Source: RGDT01 sp964630925
GTDB lineage: Bacteria > Planctomycetota > Planctomycetia > Gemmatales > Gemmataceae
Reading direction: 5' to 3'
Length of the DNA: 64,000 bases
Assembly (NCBI GenBank): GCA_964630925.1
Contig: CAZVZK010000005.1
Location: 62,001 to 126,000, forward strand
Shown here: piece after piece, positions 25,566-35,072 of the stretch
Numbering within the stretch: position 1 is the stretch's first letter
Layout of the letters: each line of letters starts with the position of its first letter
The notes under the pieces: generated by a model
Database searches by the model: none
What the model was told of the DNA's origin: nothing
What the model saw: the letters and a program-made list of their open reading frames with translations, nothing else
Program-made: the position numbers and the translations under genes

Positions 25566-26405
25566 TCACTCGGCGTTGACCGGCTTCTTGTCGTTGCGGA
25601 CGCAGGCGCGGCGCCAGTTGTCGGGGGTGATGCCGTACGAGATGAAGCGGACCGAGCCGTCGGCGAAGACGGCGTTCAGGCCGCCGAGGTGCGAGGAGCC
25701 GAAGGCCTGCTGGGTGCCGGTGTCGCCGATGGCGCCGTTGAAGTCGGGCTGCGGGGGGACGGCCCCGCTGCGGTAGATCTCGAAATCGCCGTTCCAACCC
25801 GGCCTGTTGTACCACTCGTTGTCGTCGGTCGCGGTGCCGAACGCATCCAGGTTCATCCGCTTCTCGGAGACGGCGATGGTGTGGGCCGTCCCGTCGGTGA
25901 TGTGCCTGATGCCGACGAAGACCTTGTCGCCCCGGGCGATGACCCCGTTCTTCCCCGTCGAGGGCTGGTCGCCGGCGCAGCCGGCGTAGTCGCTCTTGGC
26001 GCGGCCGTTGACATCGAGTGGGAGGCGGCGGGCGGGGCAGTAGTACGTGTTGACCGGCGTGGAGTCGATCACGGTGTGATCCGAATGCGCGTGCAGGGCG
26101 GCCTGCTCGACGAACGGCAGGAGGTGGTAGGCCCAGGACCACTCGTCGCGGACGGTCGGCCTGCCGGCGCTCTCGGTCGAGATGTTGCTCCCGCCCTGCG
26201 GGAAGCCTCCCCGCAGGTCGTGGTGGGTGTGCAGGGCGATGCCGATCTGCTTGAGGTTGTTGGCGCACTGGAGGCGCGAGGCCGCGTCGCGGACCTTCTG
26301 GACGGCCGGGAGCAGGAGGCCGATGAGGACGGCGATGATGGCGATCACGACGAGCAATTCGATGAGCGTGAAGGCGCGGCGCCCTGGGTCGGCGTGGGGT
26401 CGCAT
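25566..26405 (-). CDS. DUF1559 protein with prepilin-type N-terminus
   Basis: 279 residues, start ATG 26403-26405 with AGGAG just upstream. The N-terminus reads RRAFTLIELLVVIAIIAVL, followed by LPAVQKVRDAASRLQCANN. It shares YYCPARRLPL, DYAGCAGDQ, ITDGTAHTIAVSEKRMNLD and SSHLGGLNAVFADGSV with the neighbouring paralogue (24561) but is clearly distinct. It diverges from the cytochrome/DUF1549 gene at 26561; the 155 bases between would hold both promoters. Confidence 0.92.
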   Translation of the reverse strand: MRPHADPGRRAFTLIELLVVIAIIAVLIGLLLPAVQKVRDAASRLQCANNLKQIGIALHTHHDLRGGFPQGGSNISTESAGRPTVRDEWSWAYHLLPFVEQAALHAHSDHTVIDSTPVNTYYCPARRLPLDVNGRAKSDYAGCAGDQPSTGKNGVIARGDKVFVGIRHITDGTAHTIAVSEKRMNLDAFGTATDDNEWYNRPGWNGDFEIYRSGAVPPQPDFNGAIGDTGTQQAFGSSHLGGLNAVFADGSVRFISYGITPDNWRRACVRNDKKPVNAE

Positions 26406-26560
26406 GGGTCGCTCCTGAGTGACGCCGCCGGGCGGCGGAAGGGAAATGAGGATTGGATGAGAGGATAGCAGGCAGTGATCGGGGCGGGAAGGGTGAAAAC
26501 GGGGCATTGAGGGTTGCCCGCCGGCCGGGTAGCATGAGGGCAACCCTCCACGGTGCCGCC

Positions 26561-29536
26561 ATGCCGACCCTCCTCCTCGCCGCGCTGCTCCTGCCGTCCG
26601 CCGGCGATGTCTCGTTCAACCGCGATGTCAGGCCGATCCTGTCGGACGCCTGCTTCGCGTGCCACGGCCCCGACGCGGCCAAACGCAAGGCGGGGCTGCG
26701 CCTCGACACCGAGGACGGGGCGAAGGCGGTCCTGAAGGGCGAGCTTTGGAAGCGCGTCTCGGCGCACGGCAAGGGCCGCATGCCGCCGGCGTCGATGGCC
26801 CGGCAGTTGACCGACGGCGAGAAGGCCGTGTTGAAGCGCTGGCTCGACGCCGGGGCGCGGTGGCAGCCGCACTGGGCTTTCATCGCTCCGACGCGTGCGG
26901 CGGTGCCGGCGGTGAAGGGGCGCGTCGAGAGCCCCATCGACCACTTCCTCCTCGCACGGCTGGAGAAGGACGGGCTGTCGTTCGCCCCGGAGGCGCCGGC
27001 GGAGGCGTGGCTGCGCCGCGTGACGCTCGACCTCACGGGCATCCCGCCGACGGTGGCGGAGCAGGACGCCTTCCTCGCGGACCGCCGGCCCGACGCGCGG
27101 CGGCGGGTGATCGACCGGCTCCTGGCGTCGCCGAGGTACGGCGAGCGCATGGCGATCCGCTGGCTGGACGCGGCGCGGTATGCCGACACGAGCGGCTACC
27201 AGAACGACGGCGACCGCATCATGTGGCGGTGGCGTGACTGGGTGATCGACGCCTACAACGCGAACATGCCGTTCGACCAGTTCACCATCGATCAGCTCGC
27301 CGGCGACCTTCTCGACCGGGAACAGAGGCTGCGGAACAGGCCGGTGATCGGCAGCCAGAGCGGCCCCGACGTGGCGTACCAGTCGATGGCGTCCTCCCAG
27401 CGGGTCATCGCCACGGGGTTCAACCGCAACCACCGCGGCAACGCCGAGGGCGGCATCGTCCCCGAGGAGTACGCCGCCGAGTACGTCGCCGACCGCGTCG
27501 AGACGACGGCGACGGTCTGGCTGGGGCTGACGATGACGTGCGCGCGGTGCCACGACCACAAGTTCGACCCACTGCCGACGAGGGACTTCTACCGGCTGTT
27601 CGCGTTCTTCAATAACGTGCCGGAGCGCGGCAAGGCGGTGAAGTTCGGCAACTCGCCGCCGATGGTCCTGTCGCCGACGAGGCGGCAGGCGGAGGAGCTG
27701 AAGAAGGCCGACGACGACTTCCACGCCGCCAACAGGATGAAGGAGGGGGAGCCAAATGCCCTCGACTGGCTGCGCGAGGATGTTGCCGCCGACAGGCCAC
27801 AGCCGCCGCTCCGCGGGGAAAAGGCATTGCCCGACGTGAAGGCCGGGGCGGAGTACGCCGACGAGGGCCGCTTCGCCTACACGGCTCGGTTCTCCCTCGC
27901 GGCGACGGTCACGCCGGAGAAGCCGGACGGCGTGATCCTCTCGCGCCGGGACGACAGCCCCGACGGCTCCGGCTACTCCGTCGAGCTGGTCAAGGGCCGC
28001 ATCCAGGTCAACCTCATCAAGCGCCGCCTCGACGACGCCATCCGCGTCGAGACCTCTTCCCCGGTGGCGATGAAGAGGGCAACAAACGTCGTCGTCACCT
28101 ACGACGGGTCGCGGTGGGCGCGGGGCGTGAGGGTCTACATCGGCGGGAAGCGGGCGGATCTCAAGGTCCTCCTCGACGAGCTGAACCAGCCGTTCGACTC
28201 GAAGGCACCGTTCCGTGTCGGGGCCGGGGGCACGGGGCCGCGGTTCGCCGGGGAGATCCGCGACGTGCGGACCTTCGCACGCGACATCGGGGGGGATGAG
28301 GCCGCCGAGCTGGCCACGCCGGAGAGCGTGGCCGCCATCCGCAAGATCCCCTTCGAGAAGATGACCCTCGGGCAGGCGGCGAAGCTGGAACGGTACTTCC
28401 AGGCGCACCACGGGACGGCGAAGCTGCGCGAGTCCATCCGGCGGAGCGACGAGGCGTGGGACCGCCGTCAGGCGCTCCTCGACTCCCTCCCGACCACGAT
28501 GGTCATGGAGGAGATGCCGAAGCCGCGTGAGACATTCATCCTCAAACGCGGCCAGTATGACGCCCCCGGCGAGCGCGTCTCCCCCGGCACCCCAGGCGTC
28601 CTGCCGCCGATGCCCAGGGACCTCACCGCCGACCGCCTCGGCCTCGCCCGCTGGCTCGTCGCCCCGGACAACCCGTTGACGGCACGCGTCGCCGTCAACC
28701 GGCTGTGGCAGATGCTCTTCGGCACCGGCCTCGTCGAGACCGTGGACGACTTCGGCAGCCAGGGCGCGGCCCCGTCGCACCCGGAGCTGCTCGACTGGCT
28801 CGCCGTCGAATTCATGGAGAGCGGCTGGGACGTGAAGCACATCCTGCGGCTGATCGTCTCCAGCCGGGCCTACGCCCAGTCGTCGCGGATGAACGCCGCC
28901 CCGGCACGCCTGCTCGCCCGCATGCCGCGGCTCCGCCTGTCCGCCGAGATGATCCGCGACCAGGCCCTCGCCGCGTCCGGCCTCCTCACCAACGACCTCG
29001 GCGGGCCGAGCGTCAAGCCGTACCAGCCGGCGGGCCTCTGGCGCGAATTGGCCGACATCGAGTACCGGCGCGACAGCGGTCCGGCGCTGTACCGTCGCGG
29101 CGTGTACGTCTTCTGGAAGCGGACCGTGGCGCCGCCGGGGCTGGCCACGTTCGACGCGCCGGGTCGCGAGGCGTGCAGCGTCCGCGAGACACGCACCAAC
29201 ACGCCGCTGCAGGCGCTCAACCTCCTCAACGATGTCACCTACGTCGAGGCGGGCCGCGTCCTGGCTCAGAAAGCGTTGGCCCGGAAGGACGATGCGTCGC
29301 GCATCAAGTGGATGACGCGCTCAATCCTGGCCCGCCGGCCACGCGACGCCGAGGCGAAACTGCTGCTCGCCGGGCTGCTGCGCCACCGGGCGCACTACGC
29401 GAAGGATCCCGATGCCGCCCGGAAGCTGATCGGCGCCGGTGAGTCGCCCGTGGCCGGCGACCCGGTGGAGCTGGCGGCGCTGACGGCGGTGGCGGGCGTG
29501 TTGCTGAATCTGGACGAGGCGATCACGAGGGAGTAA
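26561..29536 (+). CDS. PSD1/DUF1549-DUF1553 protein with N-terminal cytochrome c motif and LamG-like insert
   Basis: 991 residues from ATG 26561; the predicted signal peptide starts here, while in-frame upstream starts add non-signal sequence. A haem motif CFACH gives C31, C34 and H35 of a planctomycete-type cytochrome c domain (VRPILSDACFACHGPD). DUF1549 spans about 125-330 (DRLLASPRYGERMAIRWLDAARYADTSG without the full stretch quoted here, and FDQFTIDQLAGDLL). A jelly-roll-like insert lies at about 430-580 (GYSVELVKGRIQVNLI). DUF1553 fills the C-terminus (TARVAVNRLWQMLFGTGLV, TNTPLQALNLLND). It is followed after three bases by a DUF1501 gene, the standard planctomycete partner pair. Confidence 0.93.
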   Translation: MPTLLLAALLLPSAGDVSFNRDVRPILSDACFACHGPDAAKRKAGLRLDTEDGAKAVLKGELWKRVSAHGKGRMPPASMARQLTDGEKAVLKRWLDAGARWQPHWAFIAPTRAAVPAVKGRVESPIDHFLLARLEKDGLSFAPEAPAEAWLRRVTLDLTGIPPTVAEQDAFLADRRPDARRRVIDRLLASPRYGERMAIRWLDAARYADTSGYQNDGDRIMWRWRDWVIDAYNANMPFDQFTIDQLAGDLLDREQRLRNRPVIGSQSGPDVAYQSMASSQRVIATGFNRNHRGNAEGGIVPEEYAAEYVADRVETTATVWLGLTMTCARCHDHKFDPLPTRDFYRLFAFFNNVPERGKAVKFGNSPPMVLSPTRRQAEELKKADDDFHAANRMKEGEPNALDWLREDVAADRPQPPLRGEKALPDVKAGAEYADEGRFAYTARFSLAATVTPEKPDGVILSRRDDSPDGSGYSVELVKGRIQVNLIKRRLDDAIRVETSSPVAMKRATNVVVTYDGSRWARGVRVYIGGKRADLKVLLDELNQPFDSKAPFRVGAGGTGPRFAGEIRDVRTFARDIGGDEAAELATPESVAAIRKIPFEKMTLGQAAKLERYFQAHHGTAKLRESIRRSDEAWDRRQALLDSLPTTMVMEEMPKPRETFILKRGQYDAPGERVSPGTPGVLPPMPRDLTADRLGLARWLVAPDNPLTARVAVNRLWQMLFGTGLVETVDDFGSQGAAPSHPELLDWLAVEFMESGWDVKHILRLIVSSRAYAQSSRMNAAPARLLARMPRLRLSAEMIRDQALAASGLLTNDLGGPSVKPYQPAGLWRELADIEYRRDSGPALYRRGVYVFWKRTVAPPGLATFDAPGREACSVRETRTNTPLQALNLLNDVTYVEAGRVLAQKALARKDDASRIKWMTRSILARRPRDAEAKLLLAGLLRHRAHYAKDPDAARKLIGAGESPVAGDPVELAALTAVAGVLLNLDEAITRE

Positions 29537-29539
29537 GCG

Positions 29540-30958
<1,419 letters not shown>

Positions 30959-31101
30959 CGCCCTGTTTCCGGCCCCGCCGGTGGACACGCCGCCCCGCGC
31001 GCGCACACTTGTCCTGCCTCGTGTGGTGCGCCAGGGATCGGCGGCATCGGACAGGGAGCGTCCGCACTCAGGGAAGGTACTCACCCCCAGGGAGCGGAAT
31101 C

Positions 31102-31713
31102 ATGAGGATGTGGAAGATCGCCCTCTTGGCGTCGGCCGTCGTCGCCGCCTCGTCGCAGGCCGGCCCCTTCAACCAGGGCATCGGCGGCGCCATGTACTAC
31201 GGGCCGTACACCGGCGGCCACCTGCTGCCGTACAACACGGCCTACGGATACGGGTTCGCCTTCAACAGCACGGACACCTGGCGGCGCGACCCGCTCGCCT
31301 ACCCCGCCGGCATCACGCCCTACCGCCCCTACGAGCGCCCCATCCAGTACCGGGCGTTCCCGCTCAACCCCACCAACCCGCCGATCTCCGTGCCCGGCCC
31401 GGACGGCCTGCCCGTCCTCCGCACGCCGGCCCCCGTCACCGGGACGCCGGTCCTCCAGCCCGTCCCCGCCGCCGGCACCTTCGGCACGATCAAGGTGACG
31501 GCACCCGCCGGCGCGAAGGTGTGGGTCGAGAAGGAGGAGCTGGCCGGCAACGGTGAGCGCACATTCAAGACGCCGGAGCTGGCCGCCGGGGCCATGCAGA
31601 TCTACAGCCTGCGGGCGAGGTGGGGCGCCCCCGGCAGCGAGGTCGAGCAGTACCGCGTCGTGGGGATCAAGGCCGGCGAGACGGCGCGGGTGATCTTCAC
31701 CTCCGCGCCGTAA
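31102..31713 (+). CDS. Secreted TIGR03000-domain protein
   Basis: 203 residues, start ATG 31102 after GGGAGCGG. Signal peptide 1-20. The N-terminal half is rich in tyrosine, proline and glycine (YYGPYTGGHLLPYNTAYGYG), low-complexity and probably extended. The C-terminal 70 residues are a TIGR03000 domain (IKVTAPAGAKVWVEKEEL, RTFKTPELAAGAMQIYSL), a planctomycete-specific beta module. It is convergent with the PARG cassette, with a small hairpin between the stop codons. Confidence 0.85.
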   Translation: MRMWKIALLASAVVAASSQAGPFNQGIGGAMYYGPYTGGHLLPYNTAYGYGFAFNSTDTWRRDPLAYPAGITPYRPYERPIQYRAFPLNPTNPPISVPGPDGLPVLRTPAPVTGTPVLQPVPAAGTFGTIKVTAPAGAKVWVEKEELAGNGERTFKTPELAAGAMQIYSLRARWGAPGSEVEQYRVVGIKAGETARVIFTSAP

Positions 31714-31729
31714 TCGGTTGATCGGACGA

Positions 31730-31751
31730 GCCGGGGGCCGACGTTCCCGGC
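31730..31751. terminator. Small hairpin between convergent genes
   Basis: GCCGGG (31730-31735) pairs with CCCGGC (31746-31751) around a ten-base loop, between the stops at 31713 and 31774. A weak bidirectional terminator candidate. Confidence 0.35.
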
Positions 31752-31773
31752 GTCAATCACACGGGGTTCCGCT

Positions 31774-32307
31774 TCACAGGAACGAGAGCAGGAACGCCCA
31801 GGCGTGGGCCGGGTGTTTGAAGGTGTAGGCGGGGATGGCGGTGCGGCGGAAGTAGGTGGCGAGCCAGCCCTCCACCTCAGCGACGGGCACGCAGAACAGC
31901 CTGCCGCCGGCCTGGAGCCGGTACCCGTCCGACGCCCGCGCCAGGTAGTGCGTGAACCCGTCGAGCGGATCGGGGATCGTGCCGGCCTTGCCGTCGAAGG
32001 CCTTGCCGGCGCGGAAGTACCACAGCTTCTCGGCGGGGCCCTCCACGACCCTGCCCTGCCACGGCCCCAGCCCGCTGCGGACCGCCGTCACCTTGCGCGG
32101 GCACAGGCCGGCCGTGATGGCGGCGATGACCTCCTCGGTGTGGTGCGTCGGCTCATCGCGACACATGTCGAAGAAGACGAGCCAGTCGGCGCGCTCGTCG
32201 TCCGGCATGTTCGCCCACCGGACCGAGCATTCGTCGTCGTACATCCGCAGCCCGCCGGAGCAGATGTACTTGATGAGGTCGCGCTTGTTTATGGGATGTC
32301 CGCTCAC
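31774..32307 (-). CDS. Unknown protein A2, paralogue flanking the PARG-like gene
   Basis: 177 residues, GTG start at 32305-32307 overlapping the PARG stop by four bases (GTGA). The N-terminal half (KRDLIKYICSGGLRMYDDEC, VRWANMPDDERADW, FFDMCRDEP, EVIAAITAGL) is plainly homologous to the protein encoded at 33127, about half the residues being identical there. The C-terminus ends HPAHAWAFLLSFL in both. There is no signal peptide or known motif. Last gene of a five-gene cassette; the close coupling suggests a partner or substrate-handling role for the PARG-like enzyme. Confidence 0.75.
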   Translation of the reverse strand: MSGHPINKRDLIKYICSGGLRMYDDECSVRWANMPDDERADWLVFFDMCRDEPTHHTEEVIAAITAGLCPRKVTAVRSGLGPWQGRVVEGPAEKLWYFRAGKAFDGKAGTIPDPLDGFTHYLARASDGYRLQAGGRLFCVPVAEVEGWLATYFRRTAIPAYTFKHPAHAWAFLLSFL

Positions 32308-33119
32308 GCCAGCGCAAGCTCGAACGCCTTCAGGGTAGCCGCCTCCGCCGACGAGTCAAGGACGGAGAAGGCGACGCGGCGGAACCGCCCCGCCCACACG
32401 CCCCTGAGCAGCATGGCGAACGTGCCGGCGACCATCTCGGGGTCGTTGCGGAAGACGCCGCAGCCCCACGCCCCGAGGACCAGGGCCTCGTGACCCTCCA
32501 TCGCCGCCAGCGCCAGCACGCCCTCTGCACGCCGACGTAGCGTGTCGGCGAGGAGCGGACGCTCACGCGGCGTGATCGCCCCGGCGTTCGGGGCGGCGCT
32601 GGTGATGAACGTGACGACGTGCGGCGTCTCCAGCAGCGCCCCCTCGTCGTCGCAGAAGATGGGGCAGTCCGGCGACAGGATCATGTCATCGGTGTAGAGG
32701 CAGGACGTGCCGTTCCGGTGCCGCGAGTAGTAGGCGGGGGCACGGCAGAGCGAGGCGTACAGGCCGGAGCTGCGTGCCAGCGACTCCTCCTGCGCCTGGC
32801 TCCCGTTGAGGAAGCCGCCGCCGGGGTTCTTCGCCGATGCAAAATTGAGCGCGGCGACGCGGGCGTGCCCCTCGCCGAGGAGGCGGGCGATGCCCTGGAG
32901 CGTCGTCTCGTTACGCACGTCGATGTGCGTCGGATGGCCCAGCGAAGAGCCGGGGCGGAGGAGCGCGACCTCCTCCGCCGCGAGGTGGCGCGTCGCCTCG
33001 CGGCAGCGCTCGACCAGCGGGGCGACACTCACCTTGCGCCCGTCGGGCAGGGCGTACCAGCCCCGGCGGAGGATCTCGACCGTCTCCTGGGCAAGTGACT
33101 GCCGTTCGGAACGCTTCAT
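32304..33119 (-). CDS. Poly(ADP-ribose) glycohydrolase-like protein (TIGR02452 / microbial PARG)
   Basis: 271 residues, start ATG 33117-33119. The defining microbial PARG loop is intact: NPGGGFLNGSQAQEES, with the glycines at 100-102 and the catalytic glutamate pair at 111-112. It is preceded by the macrodomain-like strand VAALNFASAKN and followed by SSGLYASLC. The later VVTFITSAAPNAG and LVLGAWGCGVFRNDP are typical of the family. The enzyme would remove ADP-ribose polymers or related modifications. It sits in the middle of a cassette between two paralogous unknown genes. No ADP-ribosyltransferase is visible nearby. Confidence 0.92.
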   Translation of the reverse strand: MKRSERQSLAQETVEILRRGWYALPDGRKVSVAPLVERCREATRHLAAEEVALLRPGSSLGHPTHIDVRNETTLQGIARLLGEGHARVAALNFASAKNPGGGFLNGSQAQEESLARSSGLYASLCRAPAYYSRHRNGTSCLYTDDMILSPDCPIFCDDEGALLETPHVVTFITSAAPNAGAITPRERPLLADTLRRRAEGVLALAAMEGHEALVLGAWGCGVFRNDPEMVAGTFAMLLRGVWAGRFRRVAFSVLDSSAEAATLKAFELALA

Positions 33120-33126
33120 GTCGGCC

Positions 33127-33615
33127 TCACAGCAGTGAAAAGAGGAACGCCCAGGCGTGGGCGACGTGGCGGAAGGCGCGGACGGCGTGGGCGGTCTTGC
33201 GGAAGCGCCGGTGCCAGCGGCCGCCCACCCTCTCCGCCGGGATGCACAGCCGCCGCCCGTTCGCCGGGACGGTGTCGGCGAGGTAGTGCGTCGGCTCCGC
33301 GAAGACGGCTGGCAGGACGCACGGCGGCCCGAACACCTTGCCGGGGCGGAAGAACCAGATGCGCCGCGTGCCTTCCGTGGGCAGCCAGATCGAGTACCCC
33401 ATCTCGACCTCGGCCTTCTGCGGGCGCAGGCCGGCCGTGATCGCCTCGATGAGCGGCTCGGTGTAGGGCGAAGGGTCGTCACGGCACATGTCGAAGAATT
33501 CGAACCAGTCGGCGCGCTCGGCGGCGGGGAGGTTCTCCCAGCGCACGCCGCACTCGCTGTCGAACAGCCGCAGGCTGCCCGAGACCGCGTACCGGATCAG
33601 CTCGCGCTTCGTCAT
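33127..33615 (-). CDS. Unknown protein A1, paralogue flanking the PARG-like gene
   Basis: 162 residues, start ATG 33613-33615. It is homologous to the product of the gene at 31774 (KRELIRYAVSGSLRLFDSEC, VRWENLPAAERADW, FFDMCRDDP, EAITAGLRP). The middle regions differ. Both end in an AHAWAF motif followed by hydrophobic residues. It stops seven bases before the PARG start. The pair suggests either two related subunits or two specificities serving one enzyme. No known domain recognised. Confidence 0.75.
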   Translation of the reverse strand: MTKRELIRYAVSGSLRLFDSECGVRWENLPAAERADWFEFFDMCRDDPSPYTEPLIEAITAGLRPQKAEVEMGYSIWLPTEGTRRIWFFRPGKVFGPPCVLPAVFAEPTHYLADTVPANGRRLCIPAERVGGRWHRRFRKTAHAVRAFRHVAHAWAFLFSLL

Positions 33616-33621
33616 CGGGCC

Positions 33622-34368
33622 TCAATCGAGGAACGCCAGATTCCGCGAGGACGCCTCGGCGGCCATCAGGACGCGGTGCCAGCCGTCGAGGTGAAGCGTC
33701 GCGTGGTCGGCGTGCGTCACGCGGCCCCGCGCGTACACCGTCGCGTTGCGGCTCATCGCCGTCCAGGTCTGAGCGGCGAAGAGGGCGGGGTCGGAGCGGC
33801 GGAGGTCCTCCCGTTGCGCCTCGGTGAGGCCGTTGGGGAACGTCCGGCTGACGTACACCGCCTCGCCGCCGGCGCGGGCGACCTCCTCGACCACGTGCGG
33901 CTTGCCGCCGCCGCGGCGCAGGGCCTCGTTGCGGAGCGTGGGGCGGGACGTGGAGAAGTCCGGCGCCGACAGGAAGAACCACTCGCCCTGACGCAGGTAC
34001 GCCGGGTTGTGCCGGCGGTGCCGCCGCCGGTGACGCACCTTCGCGCGGAGGACGGCCTGCCGGGCGTCGGGCGGCATCAGCGAATCCATCGCGGCGCTCA
34101 CCGTGGCGGGCCGGCGCGAGGCGATGCCGGCGACGAACCAGTGACGCTCGTCGTGGCCGCACAGGAAGCGCTCGTCGCCGCCGACGAGGACCAGGTGGCG
34201 GCGGCGCGGCTGCACGTCGAGGGCCTCGTAGCCGCCGGCCTTCGCCGTGTCGAGGTCGAGGCGGAAGAACTCGCCGGCGTCGTCGCGCAGCACGTCGATG
34301 CTTCCGGGTCCGAAGCGGACGCGGGCGCCGATGCGGGAGAACGCCTTGTCGAGGTGCAGGATGTTCAT
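33622..34368 (-). CDS. Unknown basic protein B of the PARG cassette
   Basis: 248 residues, start ATG 34366-34368. It has a conserved-looking beta-rich N-terminus (VRFGPGSIDVLRDDAGEFF, LDVQPRRRHLVLVGGDERFLC), a basic stretch (RRRHRRHNPAYLRQGEWFFL) and a C-terminal part (YARGRVTHADHATLHLDGWHRV). The arginine/histidine clusters suggest nucleic-acid binding; this is inference. There are no catalytic motifs I can name and no membrane segment. The gaps to both neighbours (6 and 7 bases) mark it as an operon member. Confidence 0.75.
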   Translation of the reverse strand: MNILHLDKAFSRIGARVRFGPGSIDVLRDDAGEFFRLDLDTAKAGGYEALDVQPRRRHLVLVGGDERFLCGHDERHWFVAGIASRRPATVSAAMDSLMPPDARQAVLRAKVRHRRRHRRHNPAYLRQGEWFFLSAPDFSTSRPTLRNEALRRGGGKPHVVEEVARAGGEAVYVSRTFPNGLTEAQREDLRRSDPALFAAQTWTAMSRNATVYARGRVTHADHATLHLDGWHRVLMAAEASSRNLAFLD

Positions 34369-34375
34369 GCGTCGG

Positions 34376-34786
34376 TCATCTCTCGATCAGCTCGGGTTGG
34401 GCCATCAGGTCGGCGGCGGAGAATGTCGGCGCGACGGTGACGCCCCGGTTGCGACGCGGCTCCCCGGCGACAAGGACGCCGTCCACGACGTGGAGGTTCG
34501 CGCCGCCGGCGTGCCGGAAGGACCGGTCACACGCGACGACGTCCAGCAGGCCGCGGCGCACGCGGGCGACGATCTCGGGGTGTTCGCGGCCCTTGCGGAG
34601 GAAGGCGTCCACCTCCGGCCAGACGTCGGCCCACCGCCGGCCCGCCCGCCGACGGAGGAATCGGCCCACGCGGGCCTCGAGACGCTCCTGGTCGGCGACG
34701 CGGTACCGGCGGTCCAGCTCGCCCTGCTCGTAGAGGCGCTGCCTGCGCGGGCTGAGGCGGGCCGGCATCTCGTCGCGTTTGCCCAT
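34376..34786 (-). CDS. Unknown small basic protein C, first gene of the PARG cassette
   Basis: 136 residues, start ATG 34784-34786. The N-terminal half is arginine-rich and helical (ARLSPRRQRLYEQGELDRRY, ARVGRFLRRRAGRRWADVWPE) and resembles small nucleic-acid-binding proteins. The C-terminal half contains VVDGVLVAGEPRRNRGVTV. No known domain. It is the most upstream member of the cassette; AGGGA about 10-15 bases before the ATG may be its ribosome binding site. Confidence 0.7.
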   Translation of the reverse strand: MGKRDEMPARLSPRRQRLYEQGELDRRYRVADQERLEARVGRFLRRRAGRRWADVWPEVDAFLRKGREHPEIVARVRRGLLDVVACDRSFRHAGGANLHVVDGVLVAGEPRRNRGVTVAPTFSAADLMAQPELIER

Positions 34787-34901
34787 CGAGGGTGTTCCCT
34801 GAAGGGGCCACCCGACGGCGGATCGCCGCCCGGATGGCCCTCATGCAACACCTACGGACGGGCGCGCGGAACGTGACAGATCACTTCCCCAACGTCACAC
34901 G

Positions 34902-35012
34902 GGGAGGGCGAGGCTCCTGCCGAGCCGATCGATGATTGAGGCATCCGCGTTGAACGAACCGGTGTCGCTGCGCTCCCAGTCATCGACGGCTCGGCAGGAG
35001 CCTCGCCCTCCC
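34902..35012. repeat. Long near-perfect inverted repeat, 33-34-bp arms
   Basis: The left arm 34902-34935 and right arm 34980-35012 are reverse complements with a single extra A in the left arm. The motif contains GAGGCTCCTGCCGAGCC, which is itself close to palindromic. It lies between the PARG cassette and the PPC-protein gene and resembles the repeat at 4353 in size and design but not in sequence. Confidence 0.8.
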
Positions 35013-35072
35013 GGTGGTGTCGTGCGGCTGGGCCGGTGCCTCGCCCTACCGTGACTGCACGGGCGTGACAGG

